64,000 nucleotides of DNA from Erinaceus europaeus. Taxonomy: Eukaryota; Chordata; Mammalia; Eulipotyphla; Erinaceidae. Numbering within the stretch: the stretch's first letter is position 1; every line of letters starts with the position of its first letter. The notes under the pieces were generated by a model. It worked only from the letters and a program-made list of their open reading frames with translations, did no database searches and was not told the origin of the DNA. Positions 31,081 to 41,910 of the stretch are shown here, piece after piece. Both the position numbers and the translations under genes were made by a program. The stretch lies in the NCBI RefSeq assembly GCF_950295315.1, contig NC_080172.1, forward strand, positions 82,789,118 through 82,853,117. Reading direction: 5' to 3'.

Positions 31081-32572
31081 AAATGATAATTTAATATCTG
31101 TCTCCTCCACTATCTACAAACTTAATAAAGGCAAGTAGCACAAGGCAGGGATTGTGTGCCCTGCGTTTTACATGATGGTTGATATACAGCATCTATTTAA
31201 TACTTGATGTATAATAAAAACACACAACAGAACACTATGCAGCCATTTAAATGCATGATAATATGGAATTGTTTATTGACATGTAAAGTTAATCATAAAA
31301 TGTTAAATTAAAACCCCAGATTATAAAACAGAAGACAATATGATCTCATTTTTGTAGAAAGAATAGCTATGTATACAGAATGTTGATGAAAATGTTAATA
31401 TATTAGGATTGTATGTGGTTTTATTTTCTCTGTAACTTCCTATATAACATGACTCTAAAAATAACCTTCACTCAAAACAATATTTTCTAATTTAAATATT
31501 ATATGCTCTTAAAAAACAATCAGGTGAATATTGAAACAAACTTTTTCTGTCACAAAATTTCACTTGAACATAGAGTTTTCAATGAGACAATCAGAAATGG
31601 CCTGAATTTCCTAATGCAAATAAAAATAAGTGCCATTGTCTATATATCTGGATGCTATTTTGATTAAAGTTAAAATGAACATGATGATACCTGTACTTCC
31701 ATATAAAATTTACTACTTTATTTTAATGTCCACAAAACCCCAGGAGATTCTTATTCACCTTACCTACCATGTTATAGACAGTGGGATAGACCTTATTTTC
31801 TCACTCTGTCATCCTATTTTCAGCTGAAGACCAAGTTTAAAACACTTAAAAGGCAGCAGGACTTCTGAGTGTAAGACAACGTGAGCAGCTGCTTCAATTG
31901 AAGTGCCATCTGTATGTGCAATAAATTGTAAAAGTAAAGTTCCTTCCCAACAAAATATTACCAGAATTCTTAGTGGCTACAAAACTAAAGATCCACTCAT
32001 AATTCCTTGCTTTTAAAAGATACTAATGTATACAAGTAAGACATTTACAATTTATACTCTCTACAGGAACCCATAACTCCTGGATACCTTCCAAGGTAAG
32101 TTTAATTGCACTTAATCAACAATTAGAATTACTGAGGGGAAATGGAAGTATTTCTGCACATTAAATTCCTTTTCCCAACTAATTGTATCTGAAATTTCAT
32201 TAAGAGTCAGTTTAAGATAAAGAAATAGAGCAAATACTGTGTACAGTATATGGCTACCTGTCTTTCAGAATATTATTTTGTTGTTCTTGCCAGTTTCAAT
32301 CCATTGACACAATGACCACAGCACCATATGAAGAAGTCGTATTTATATAAATGACCTATAAAATGTGACAGCCACAGAAGAACTATTACATTATTACTTA
32401 TTTTCAGTAAAAAGTTTAAAAGAATAGTGATAAAGAATGTGCCATAGAATCTTAATCATACAATGTAAATCATTTATAATACAAGTTGTAATGAACATGT
32501 GTGCTTATACAGCCAGGCTCTACATACATATTCTTTGGAAGCTCAAAAAGTTCAAGAATGTCTTAGACATCT
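31081..32572 (-). other. DBT: DBT 3' untranslated region and downstream flank
   Basis: This SINE-free 1.5-kb block directly follows the DBT stop codon on the minus strand, which fits a transcribed 3' UTR. Minus-strand AATAAA hexamers occur at 31717-31722 and 31272-31277 as possible poly(A) signals. Mammalian DBT mRNAs can have long 3' UTRs, so the true end could lie further left. Confidence 0.45.
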
Positions 32573-32740
<168 letters not shown>

Positions 32741-33168
32741 CTAGAAATAAGAACAGAGAGTCAACTTACACTTGCTCAAAGCACAAACTCAAAATAGCAA
32801 ATTCCATTCCTTGAAGATGAGCATTATAATGACTCCTGAGCTTCTAGTTTTCCCATGTTTGTGAGTACGTACTTCATGCTTCCAGTGTTTCTGCAAGATA
32901 TTTCCTAACCACTGTGCAATTTTCACATGTCTTAGACTTCACCTACTTAAAAAAATGTTTAGTGAGCAGCTATTAAGAACTAGACCTCTAGCCTTTAAAG
33001 ATCATGAAGTGAATAAAACAAATTACAACATTTACCCTTTTAGAGCTGACATTTTTGTTAAAAAGAAGCAACAAAGATAAATAAGGAAAACTTATATAGC
33101 ACGCTACATGGTGAAAAGAGCAGAGGGCAAAAGTAAAGGAATTTGAAGAGAATAGAAAATGCAAGCAG
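32741..33168. other. DBT intron 10, unique part
   Basis: No repeat recognised in this 428-bp portion next to the last exon. Confidence 0.5.
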
Positions 33169-33289
33169 GAGGTCTGGGAGGTGGCTTAGTATATTAAGCA
33201 TTGAACCCTCAAGCATGAAGTCTCAAGGTCAGTCCTTGGCATTATATATAGCAGAGTGATGCCCTGGTTCTCCTTCTCTCACAAACCTC

Positions 33290-33290
<1 letters not shown>
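33169..33290 (+). repeat. SINE-C with (CTTT)n
   Basis: GGTCTGGGAGGTGGCTTAGT and CAAGCATGAAGTCTCAAGGT. It is followed by a (CTTT)n run at 33290-33343. Confidence 0.85.
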
Positions 33291-33341
<51 letters not shown>

Positions 33342-33361
33342 TATTCCTTCCTTTCTCGCTC

Positions 33362-33660
33362 TCTTCTCTTTTTAAAATTTTTTAATTAATTAACTAATTA
33401 ATTAATTTCCTTTTGTTGGCCTTGTTGTTTTATTATTGTAGTTATTATTGATGTTGTTGTTGTTGGATAGGACAGAGAGAAATGGAGAGAGGAGGGGAAG
33501 ACGGGGGTGGGGGGAGAAAGATAGACACCTGCAGACCTGCTTCACCGTCTGTGAAGTGACTCCCCTGTAGGTGGGGAGCCAGGGGCTCGAACCGGGATCC
33601 TTACACTCGTCCTTGTGCTTTGCGCCACGTGCATTTAACCCACTGCGCTAACGCCCGACT
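33362..33660 (-). repeat. SINE-A
   Basis: (TTAA)n tail side, CCTTTTGTTGGCCTTGTTG to CTAACGCCCGACTC. Complete. Confidence 0.93.
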
Positions 33661-33717
33661 CTCTTCTCTTCTCTCTTCAATTCTCCTCTTTTCTCTATTT
33701 TTCTTTAAAGAAAATAT

Positions 33718-33840
33718 AGGAGGAGAGAAATAGCATAAAGTTATGCAAATAGGCTCTCAGGCCTGAGGCTCCAAGGCCCCAGGTTCAATCCTTCACACCA
33801 CCATAAGCCAGAGCTGAGCAGGGTTCTGGTAAAAATAAAC
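33718..33840 (+). repeat. SINE-D
   Basis: GAAATAGCATAAAGTTATGC, CACCACCATAAGCCAGAGCT and an A-rich end. Confidence 0.88.
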
Positions 33841-33844
33841 AAGA

Positions 33845-34070
33845 AGAAAAAAGAGAGAAAGGAAGGAGGGAGGGAAGGAGGGAAGGGAGGAAGGGAAGAG
33901 GGAGGGAGCTAAGGAAAGAAGGAAGGAAGGAAGGAAGGAAGGAGGGAGGGAAGGAGGGAAGGGAGGAAGTGAAGAGGGAGGGAGCTAAGGAAAGAAGGAA
34001 GGAAGGAAGGAAGGAAGGAAGAAAGAAAAGGAAAGAAAGAAAGAAAGAAAGAAAAGGGAATGAAAGCAGG
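33845..34070. repeat. Purine-only (GGAA)n/(GAAA)n tract
   Basis: About 225 bp, almost entirely A and G. It contains a longer repeated module of about 80 bp (AAGGAGGGAAGGGAGGAAG twice, near 33875 and 33950). Confidence 0.95.
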
Positions 34071-34250
34071 AAAAGAGGTATGTTATCTGTGAGGCTCAGG
34101 CAAAAATTAGTAGAGTCACAGGCCCCTTGGAACACACCTAAAGTAGACCTACTAGCTTTTTCAAAATGGAGACCCTAAATCTCATTTGCTATATTCTTAC
34201 CTTTAAGTTCCTGATTATTAAACAATTTGTTCTGCTTTACATCTTAATGC

Positions 34251-34619
34251 TTTTCAGCCACCAAGTTGCAGATGCTACCCTGATGCCAACCTGACTTCCC
34301 TGGGAAGACAACATCACCAACGTACCCTGGAACTCCACCTCCCCAGAGCCCTGCTCCACCAGGGAAAGACAGAAACAGGCTGGGAATATGGATCAACCTG
34401 CCAATGCCCATGTCCAGCAGAGAAGCAATTAAAAAACCAGACCTTCCACCTTCCGCACCCCATAATGATTCTGGGTCCATGCTCCCAGAGGGATGAAAAA
34501 TAGGAAAGCTTCCAATAGAGGGGATGGGATGGGACATGGAGCTCTGGGGGTGGGAACTGTACCCCTCTTGTCCTATGGTGTTGTCAATCATAATTAAATC
34601 AATAAAAAAAATTAAAAAG
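34251..34619 (+). repeat. Rep-E, longest copy in the window
   Basis: It extends about 180 bp further 5' than the others (CTACCCTGATGCCAACCTGA, CCCCAGAGCCCTGCTCCACC), then the common part and an A-rich tail at 34590-34619. It shows that the other copies are 5'-truncated, as in a LINE-like family. Confidence 0.88.
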
Positions 34620-34650
34620 AAATGGTATTTCTTTCTTTCCTTTCTCTTAT

Positions 34651-34850
34651 TATTATTTTTTTGTCCCACCAGGGTTATTGCTGGGGCTTAGTGCCCACAC
34701 TGCTTCCAGTAGCCACTCTTTCTTTCCTCCCTTCTTTCTTTCTTTCTTCTTTCTTTCTTTCTTTCTTCACTTTACTTGATAGGACACAGAGGTTGAAGGG
34801 GAGGAAGGGGAAAGGGAGGAAGGAAGAGAGAGGGGGAAAGGGAGGACCGC

Positions 34851-34884
<34 letters not shown>

Positions 34885-34890
34885 TTAGTG
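34651..34890 (-). repeat. SINE-A long form degraded by simple repeats
   Basis: CCACCAGGGTTATTGCTGGG, then a (CTTT)n at 34720-34770 and a purine run with (GA)n at 34855-34880. The head is lost. Confidence 0.75.
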
Positions 34891-35303
34891 GGTGAGTCAT
34901 ATGTAAGACCATGAGGTTGCATCAGATGAGGAAAGGTCAGCTCAAGTTCAGAGCTTGGGAAATGAGGAGAGAGGTAAAGAGGTACAGGTACTGGAGATAC
35001 AGAGTGAATAGGCAGAAGGTAGAAGGAAAACCAAAACAGAAACAAGAAATTTTATAAGTCAAAGTGAAGAATGTTTTCCAAAGTGGTAGGGTTGGTCAGT
35101 CATCTCAAGTGTAAGTAATAAGGAAGATAAAGATTGAAAATTGAGATTTTTTAATGACTCAGATTATGTCACATCAAAAAAGCAAAATTACCGTGAAAAT
35201 GGAAAACAGCAAAGGAGAGATTTCATAATGGGAGAAAGCAGTACTATTTGCTCCTCCTTACTGAAGATTAGTTATATAAAGTCACTATAAAGATTTACAC
35301 TTT
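34891..35303. other. DBT intron 10, unique part
   Basis: Nothing recognised. Confidence 0.45.
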
Positions 35304-35626
35304 TGGGCCGGGTGGTAGTGCAGTGGTTTAAGCACACATGGAGGGAAACACAAGAACAGCAGAAGGATCCTGGTTCAAGGCCCAGTCTCCCCACCTGCAG
35401 GAGGTCCCTTCACAAGTGTTGAAACAAGTCTGCAGGTGTCTATCTTCCACCCCACCCCTCACCTCCCTCTTCCCATCCTCTCTTGATTTTTCTCTGTCCT
35501 ATCCAATAACAATGACAGCAACAATAACAACATCGATAAACGACAAGGGCAACAAAAGGGAAAAAATAGCCTCCAGGAGCAGTGGATTTGAGCCCTAGCA
35601 ATAACCCTGGAGGCAAAAAAAGAAAG
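35304..35626 (+). repeat. SINE-A long form with TSD
   Basis: TTGGGCCGGGTGGTAGTGCA to AACCCTGGAGGCAAAAAAAG, with part of the 3' block deleted. GATTTACACTTT flanks it at about 35292 and 35642. Confidence 0.93.
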
Positions 35627-35705
35627 AAAAGAAAAGAAAACGATTTACACTTTCAAAACTATGTTTCATAGCCTGAAAAAGACAAGTGTAAAATGATGCC
35701 AAACT

Positions 35706-35990
35706 GGGAGGTGGGTGGTAGCGCAGCGGGTTAAGCGCACGTGGTGCGAAGCACAAAGACTGGTGTAAGGATCCCGGTTCGAGCCCCCAGCTCCCCACCT
35801 GCAGGGGGTTGCCTTCACAGGCGGTGAAGCAGGTCTGCAGGTGTCTGTCTTTCTCTCCCCCTCTCTGCCTTCCCCTTCTCTCTCCATTTCTCTCTGTCCT
35901 AGCCAACAAGGACGACATCAATAACTACAACAATAAAAAAAAACAAGGGCAACAAAAGGTAATTAATAAATAAATATTAAAAAAAAAGAA
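35706..35990 (+). repeat. SINE-A
   Basis: GGGAGGTGGGTGGTAGCGCA head, B box GGTTCGAGCCC, and AATTAATAAATAAATATT end. Confidence 0.95.
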
Positions 35991-36053
35991 AATCTCTAAA
36001 CTAAGAAAAGCATAATGTGATTTTTAATAGTCTACTTAAAAACTGTGCACCAT

Positions 36054-36208
36054 GTGGTCTTGGAGTTGGTGCAGTAGATAAAGCATTGGATTCTCAAGCA
36101 TGAGGTCCCAAGTTCAAATCCTGGCAGCACATGTACCAGAGTGATATCTGGTTCTTTCTCTCTCCTCCTATCTTTCTCATTAATAAATAAATTCTTTTAA
36201 TAAAAAAA
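36054..36208 (+). repeat. SINE-C with TSD
   Basis: GGTCTTGGAGTTGGTGCAGT to TTAATAAATAAATTC. AACTGTGCACCA is on both sides. Confidence 0.95.
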
Positions 36209-36686
36209 AACTGTGCACCAAAATTATCCCGAAGAACAGCCAATCACATTTCTTTTCATGATACACACATTAAAATGGCAAACAATTTTTTGTTGGGAGA
36301 ATATGTTATCTTCTTTGAGAAATTCTTGTTTGGAAAGAATGATGTGATGCTAAGTGTTTTGTTTTTGGCTCCCTACTATCTCCATGTGTCAGAAATGAGA
36401 GTAAATATTAGGAAGAGAATAGTTAAGTATCAGTTGAAGTATGACCCAGTAGGCAGGAAGTCATAGGCTGAAAAAGTATCCGTGCAGGTTTTGAATGTCA
36501 ACTTGAAAGTAAAAAAAAAAAAAAGTGTGTGGATGCATTAAAAACATCAAGGAGCTTTTTTGAAACCTAAAATCACAGTCAAGGTTAATTTAGTAACAAT
36601 ATAATTTAATAATCTTGATATTGAAATGGTATGCTGGGCCTTATTGTTTTAATTCTGATGGTTCTAATCACTAAGTTAATAAGGAT
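36209..36686. other. DBT intron 10, unique part
   Basis: A short A-run at 36510-36523; otherwise nothing recognised. Confidence 0.45.
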
Positions 36687-36692
36687 ACCCAC

Positions 36693-37509
36693 TGCGGCGC
36701 CCCAACACGATTGCCAGGGAGCATAACAGGGTCATCTCCTCTGGACCTACATTCAGACTTCAAGGAAGCTGGGCAAGAAGACGAAAATGGGTCGACACAT
36801 TCTCTCCCCGTTATTGCTACAAATAATTATACTGTCACAATTGATTAATAGTGCTTTAGCAGTGCCTGATGGGAATGGAGAGTCAGAAGCACCCCCTCTC
36901 TCTTACACAGGGGCATATTTGAAAGTTACATTATGAAAGTGGGGAAGGTGGGTCAACATAGACAGACAAAAAAAAGTCATGTTATTACCTGCCCCTCAAA
37001 GAAAAAATACAGAGATTGAGGCCTCCCAGGTACAAGTTGATGTATTAAAACAAAAAAAGATTAATAGTTAAACTGTACCAGACCTAGATGAGCAGTGGTC
37101 CACGACTAGACAAAGATCTGTATGCCCCCCATAGAAGATTAATGATAAAAATAGCCCTCCACAAAAGTCAAAAACAATTCTGGGTATGACCTCCCCTGAG
37201 AACAGGGTGATACTAAGTATTGTACCATTCTTTACAGTTATAGGGGAGTAACATGTAGCCTGCCAAAGCCACAAGACTATGATGCTTATTGCTACTTCTT
37301 TATAAGCTAGTTGCTTAGGCAACCTAAATGTAACCTGAAAAAAGTATAAAAGCTAATGCAGTCTCACTATTAAAATGAGTCCAGATTCACCCTCCAATAG
37401 AGAGTGGTGTCTACCTGTTCTCCCTCGCGCCGACTCCTGACCCACTGGGAAGGTTGCCTTCAAGACCCCTGACCCTCCTGCTGCTCATCCATTGTGGTGG
37501 TCTGCGACA
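36693..37509 (+). mobile_element. 817-bp solo LTR (class II ERV-like) with coding remnants
   Basis: It begins TGCGGCGCC, ends CTGCGACA, and is flanked by the 6-bp TSD ACCCAC at 36687-36692 and 37510-37515. A TATAAA at 37345-37350 and an ATTAAA at about 37369 give promoter and poly(A) signals in the right order, with a U5-like CT-rich end. The left two thirds hold peptide-like remnants, described separately. Six-base TSDs are typical of betaretrovirus-like (ERVK) elements. An alternative is an internally deleted provirus whose 5' LTR is gone. Confidence 0.75.
36787..36936 (+). pseudogene. Degenerate ORF inside the LTR
   Basis: An ATG at 36787 opens 49 codons with a basic start, a hydrophobic segment (residues about 5-25) resembling a signal anchor, and an acidic stretch, ending in TGA. 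In a shifted frame the next 120 bp stay readable, with a Tyr-Thr-Gly-x-Tyr before the shift and Trp-x-Arg-Trp-Val after it. The pattern suggests a betaretroviral LTR open reading frame or an env fragment. It is broken and short. Confidence 0.4.
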
Positions 37510-37657
37510 ACCCACCTCCCCAAAATTCTGATTTATTTGGGATGGGGTGAATTTGGGCTTTTTTTTTTTTTCCAAGCAATCCATATAACTGTACTACTAG
37601 CAAAGGCTAACAATCATTACAACCCTTGTTCTAAGTCAGTATTTCCTAAAGTGTTGC

Positions 37658-37681
37658 CAAAAAAAAAAAAAAAAAAAAAAA
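37658..37681. repeat. Poly(A) run
   Basis: A pure A-run with no identifiable parent element. Confidence 0.9.
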
Positions 37682-37817
37682 TCACCTGTGTTGGAACTAT
37701 ATGGGTTCTTATTTAAAATATAGGTCCTGAGGGTTTTGTTCCAGAGGCCACAAAATCTACACTTTATAGAGCTACCTCTGCATACCTGGGGCCTCAGAGG
37801 CCCACCATCACCATATG

Positions 37818-37865
37818 ACAAACTTGAGCAGTGCTCTGGTCTCTATCTCATAAAAATAATTTAAT
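37818..37865 (+). repeat. SINE-D 3' fragment
   Basis: CTTGAGCAGTGCTCTGGTCT and CATAAAAATAATTTAAT. Confidence 0.6.
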
Positions 37866-37892
37866 ACATAACTAACTCTTTGGGAAAAAAAT

Positions 37893-38030
37893 CTACTTTT
37901 TTTTTTTTTTGAGAGAGAGACTGACTAAGACATTGCTCTATCACATACAGTGCCAGAAATTGAATTTGGGGTCCCCCAACCTCCCCCTGCAAGAAATGCA
38001 CTCTATTTTCTGGGCAACCTCCCTAGACCA
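37893..38030 (-). repeat. SINE-D/C-type, diverged
   Basis: A T-run, GAGAGAGAGACTGACTAAGA and CAACCTCCCTAGACCA. Confidence 0.55.
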
Positions 38031-38084
38031 AGCCAAAAAATCATTTTAAACTACCATGTCTAATGATTAAAAAGTAAACTTTGA

Positions 38085-38310
38085 GTGGCCAGGTGGTGGC
38101 AAACCTGGTTGAGCACATATGTTACAATGTGCAGGGATCCAGGTTCAGGCCCCTGGCCCCCACCTGCAGGAGGAAAGCTTCTCAAGTGGTAAAGCAGTGC
38201 TGCAGATGTCTCTCTGCCTCTATTCCTCTCTTCCTCTCTATCTCCCCCTTCCTCTCAATTTCTGGCTGTCTCTATCAAATAAAAATATATATAATTAAAA
38301 AAATAATAGT
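38085..38310 (+). repeat. SINE-B
   Basis: GTGGCCAGGTGGTGGCAAAC to CTCTATCAAATAAAAATATA. Confidence 0.92.
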
Positions 38311-38403
38311 TTGAGAAAAAATGCTCAAAACATGTCTGACCTTAATATAAGTAATAACTTGAATTGGTTTACAACTGATATACATATATATATTTTCTTT
38401 TCT

Positions 38404-38644
38404 TCTTGACCTCCAGGGTTATTGCTGGGGCTTGGTCCCTGCACTATGAGTCCACTGCTCCTGGAGGCCATTTTCCTCATTTTTTTTGCCCTGTTACCCT
38501 TGTTGTTGTTATTATTATTATTGTCATTGCTATTGTTGTTGGTGTTGGATAGGACAGAGAGAAATCTAGGGAGGAGGGGAGACAGAAATGGGGAAAGATA
38601 GATACCTGCAGACCCGCTTCACTGCCCGTGAAGCAATCCCTCTT
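38404..38644 (-). repeat. SINE-A long form, head missing
   Basis: ACCTCCAGGGTTATTGCTGG to GCCCGTGAAGCAATCCCTCT. Confidence 0.9.
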
Positions 38645-38929
38645 GATAGAAACAGACTGACTTCTATCACATTTATTGTTACTAATCATGGAGATTCACA
38701 GTTGTGTCTGGCATAATTCACCACAACAGTTTACCTATACACAAACCACTGAGATCACCTGCACTTATCATATATACAGGCAACCTGGGACTGCAGGTCT
38801 AACTCACTCCTGGAAATACTTGGCTTACCAAACCAAATGTCACACACAGACCTACAGAGCAAGGGAGAACCTCAGAAATGGCTATTCTTTGTTTACTATC
38901 TTCTTCTTTCAATTATAGAATAAACATAC
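38645..38929. other. DBT intron 10, unique part next to exon 10
   Basis: Nothing recognised besides intron sequence. Confidence 0.45.
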
Positions 38930-39001
38930 CTGAATTGATCCCAGAGCCCCAATTGCTACTTCAGGTGGCAAGATCACTGGCTTGGCATAGGTACCACCAA
39001 T
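38930..39001 (-). CDS. DBT: DBT coding exon 10
   Basis: This 72-bp exon encodes exactly 24 residues ([20 protein letters not shown] then GSIQ), part of the CoA-dependent transacylase catalytic domain. The acceptor GTCTAG precedes 39001 and the donor GTATGT follows 38930. Both ends are phase 0, matching exons 9 and 11. The last codon is CAG (Gln), where I recall Lys in human. Confidence 0.97.
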
Positions 39002-39139
39002 CTAGACAAATTAAAAAAAAAAATTTAGCTTTTGAGGAAAAAAATGGCAAATGAAAAATTACTTTTTAAATTGACATGTGATTAGTAACTTGAGGCTATG
39101 GTCTATAAATGTGAACATGACTGTTTGACTATTACTCAC

Positions 39140-39331
39140 GGATCCAATATTGGAAAGAGTAAATGTTCCTCCTGTAAGATCAGTGGTACCAAGCTGGCCA
39201 ACAGACCCCAACTTCTGCAGGCGGTTCAGTTCAGAAGCGATCTCAAATACAGAGCAGATCTGAACATTTTTCACATTAGGGACAATCAATCCCTGCTCAG
39301 TATCCATTGCTATGCCAATGTTATGAGAAGC
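39140..39331 (-). CDS. DBT: DBT coding exon 9
   Basis: This 192-bp exon encodes 64 residues of the catalytic domain, starting [20 protein letters not shown] and ending TFTLSNIGS. Acceptor CATTTAG, donor GTGAGT, phase 0 at both ends. It reads straight into exon 10 to give SNIGS-IGGT, a strongly conserved E2 core segment. No disruption is seen. Confidence 0.97.
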
Positions 39332-39489
39332 CTAAATGAAAGAAAGAGAAAGAGTTAGAAAGGACAAGAGAAATTAAAACATAAGTTTTTTTTTCATAAA
39401 CAAGGAATAACCAATATTCACTGCCTTAGAGAAAACTATCAGAATAAGTTTCAGCAAATTTCAGGGCCAGAGCACAGTATCTATGTGTC

Positions 39490-39660
39490 CACGTTGGCAA
39501 AATAGCTCACCTGGATAGCTTTGTCATGGGCTTGATCCAGGTTTGAGCCTCGTTCTCATGACACAGGAAGAAGCTTTGGTGTTGTAGTGTCTTATCCTCT
39601 CCTTATTTCTCTCTCTGTCTGTTGTATTTTCTCTCTCTCTGTCTGACAAATTCAGCCTAG
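39490..39660 (+). repeat. Diverged SINE (B/D-like)
   Basis: AAATAGCTCACCTGGATAGC and GATCCAGGTTTGAGCCTCGT. It continues beyond an inserted SINE-B into 39906-40010. Confidence 0.55.
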
Positions 39661-39708
39661 AGCAGTGAAGCCCTGATGATGGCAAAAGCAAAACAAAACA
39701 AGGATCTG

Positions 39709-39893
39709 GGGCCAGGAGGTGGCGCACCTGGTTAAGCGCACACATTACAGTGCACAAGGTCCCAGGTTCAAGTCCCTGGTCCCTGCCTGTAGGGGGAAAG
39801 CTTCACAAGTGGTGAAGTAAGGCTACAGATGTCTCTCTGTCTTCCACTCCTCTCAATCTCTCAATTTCTCTGTCTCTATCCAAAAAACAAAAA
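39709..39893 (+). repeat. SINE-B with TSD
   Basis: CTGGGGCCAGGAGGTGGCGC to a TCTCTATCC end. AAAACAAGGATCTG lies on both sides. Confidence 0.95.
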
Positions 39894-39905
39894 AAACAAG
39901 GATCT

Positions 39906-40018
39906 GTATGCCGGAGCCACCAAAGATCACAGGTTCCCATCCCCAGCACCACCATAAAACAATGCTAAGCAGTACTCTGCTCTCTCCCATAAAAATAAAT
40001 ATTAAAAAAAAAATAAAG
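39906..40018 (+). repeat. SINE-D 3' part
   Basis: CCCAGCACCACCATAAAACA and AAAAATAAATATTAAAAAAA. Confidence 0.75.
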
Positions 40019-40029
40019 AGATTTCTTGA

Positions 40030-40225
40030 AGGATCAGGAAATAGATCAGATAGAAAAGTGCTGCACATTTTGCCATTACCAAGGATCTGGGTTCAAACCT
40101 CTAGCCACTATATGGGAACACCAGGCAAAGAGGAAGCATCTTGGACAATGGAGCCTGTGGTTTCTCTGCTTTGCTCTCTCTCTCTTGCCCTCCCATCTTC
40201 CTTTCCTCTTTATTTCCCATCCTCA
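40030..40225 (+). repeat. Diverged SINE
   Basis: AGAAAAGTGCTGCACATTTT and GGATCTGGGTTCAAACCTCT, then CT-rich text. Confidence 0.5.
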
Positions 40226-40229
40226 ATGT

Positions 40230-40416
40230 AAAAATTGAGGCAGCCAGAAACTGAGAGGGTAGGGGGAGACGGAAAGGGAGAGAGACAAAGAGACACCTTC
40301 AGCACTGCTTCACCCCTCACAAAGCTTTCCCCCTGCAGGTGGGGACCGGGGACTTGAACCTGGGTCCTTTCACGCTGTAACGTGCACTCAACCAGGTGTG
40401 TCACCACCTGGCCCCC
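40230..40416 (-). repeat. SINE-B
   Basis: AAATTGAGGCAGCCAGAAAC to GTGTCACCACCTGGCCCCC. Confidence 0.92.
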
Positions 40417-40696
40417 TGGCATAGACTTTCTTTAAAAAAAAAAAAAAACAATATTTGCTGACACTTGGAAAATTTGTTTTATGGAAAGAACACAGTAGCA
40501 TGCAAAGATACATATAGATACTGTTCTTATTTTTGTTAAGTCTGAGATAAGTCTGAGAAACTATACGCATTTAGAGCTAGGACGGTGGCTCCGTAATAGA
40601 AGTACCATATGAGAATAGCAAGGACAAAACTATTGCAACTACATGAATAGTGGAGTGGTATTTTGGTTTCATTCTATATTAAAAAACCACTAATAC

Positions 40697-40800
40697 TGGG
40701 GCCAGGTAGTGGTGCATCTGGTTGAGCATGTATGTGATAAAGCGCATACACATATGCAGCCCAGGGTTCAGAGCATTGAAAAGGACAATAGCTAGATAAA
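40697..40800 (+). repeat. SINE-B head fragment
   Basis: CTGGGGCCAGGTAGTGGTGC and AGCCCAGGGTTCAGAGC; the rest is lost. Confidence 0.7.
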
Positions 40801-40872
40801 CGGTAACAAAGCCACATTTATTGACAGGCAATTGTGTCCATGATAAATAAAATTAAAAAGGAAAAGTAACTA

Positions 40873-41008
40873 GGGGACCAGGCAACAGCTCACCTGCAGA
40901 GCACATACTTTGCCAAGTGTGAGAACCCAGGCTCAAGCCCCTAGCCACCACCCAGGAATAACTAACTACACAGGGTAAAAGCTTCAGAAGCAGTGTTGTG
41001 GTATCTCT
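40873..41008 (+). repeat. SINE-B-like, diverged
   Basis: GGGGACCAGGCAACAGCTCA and CCCAGGCTCAAGCCCCTAGC. Confidence 0.6.
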
Positions 41009-41009
41009 T

Positions 41010-41679
41010 TTTTTTTTTTCTTTTTTAAAAAATATTTATTTATTTATTTATTTCCTTTTGTTGCCCTTGTTGTTTTATTGTTGTAGTCATTATTGTTGTT
41101 GTTATTGATGTCATTATTGGATAGGATAGAAAGAAATGGAGAGAGGAGGGAGTCGGGCGGTGGCGCAGTGGGTGCGCACGTGGCGCAAAGCACAGGGACC
41201 GGTGTAAGGATCCTGGTTCAAGCCCCCGGCTCCCCACCTGCAGGGGAGTCGCTTCACAGGCAGTGAAGCAGGTCTGCAGGTGTCTTTCTCTCCCCTCTCT
41301 CTCTGTCTTCCCCTCCTCTCTCCATTTCTCTCTGTCCTATCCAACAACAAAGCAACATCAACAATGGCAATAATAACCGCAACGAGGCTGCAACAACTAG
41401 GGCAACAAAAAGGGGGAAAAATGGCCTCCAGGAGCGGTGGATTCATGGTGCAGGCACCGAGCCCAGCAATAACCCTGGAGGAAAAAAAAAAAAAAAGAAA
41501 TGGAGAGAGGAGGGGAAGACAGAGAGGGGAAGAGAAAGACAGACACTTGCAGACCTGCTTCACTGCCTGTGAAGCGACTCCCCTGCAGGTGGGGACCCGG
41601 GGGCTTGAACTGGGATCCTTAAGCTGGTCCTTGCACTTTGCGCCACCTGTGTTTAACCTGCTGCGCTACCGCCCGACTC
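41010..41679 (-). repeat. SINE-A split by a plus-strand SINE-A long form
   Basis: The tail half is 41010-41149 and the head half 41495-41679 (ending CTACCGCCCGACTCC). The inserted copy sits between with a perfect 19-bp TSD. Confidence 0.96.
41150..41494 (+). repeat. SINE-A long form nested in SINE-A
   Basis: GAGTCGGGCGGTGGCGCAGT to the A-run at 41482-41496. The 19-bp TSD AAGAAATGGAGAGAGGAGG is at 41131-41149 and 41495-41513. Confidence 0.97.
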
Positions 41680-41707
41680 CTAGCTCATTTTTTTTCTTTA
41701 AAAAAAA

Positions 41708-41762
41708 AATATATATATATATATGTATATATATATGTATATATACACATACATATATATTC
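41708..41762. repeat. (TA)n microsatellite
   Basis: TATA and TGTATA units between two SINEs. Confidence 0.9.
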
Positions 41763-41910
41763 TTTTTTAATGAAAGAGAGAAAGAAATACACAGAAAGAG
41801 AGACCACAGATTTCTCAGCTATAGCTTATAGTGATATGGGGATTGAACCTGAGACTTTGGAGCCTCAAGCATGAAAGTCTTTTTGTAGAACTATGATGCT
41901 GTCTCTCAGA
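41763..41910 (-). repeat. SINE-D
   Basis: TTAATGAAAGAGAGAAAGAA to GAACTATGATGCTGTCTCTC. Confidence 0.85.

Noticed and set aside
33785..34135. Ser/Leu/Pro-rich 116-residue ORF
   Set aside because: It is the translation of the purine-only (GGAA)n tract read on the other strand.
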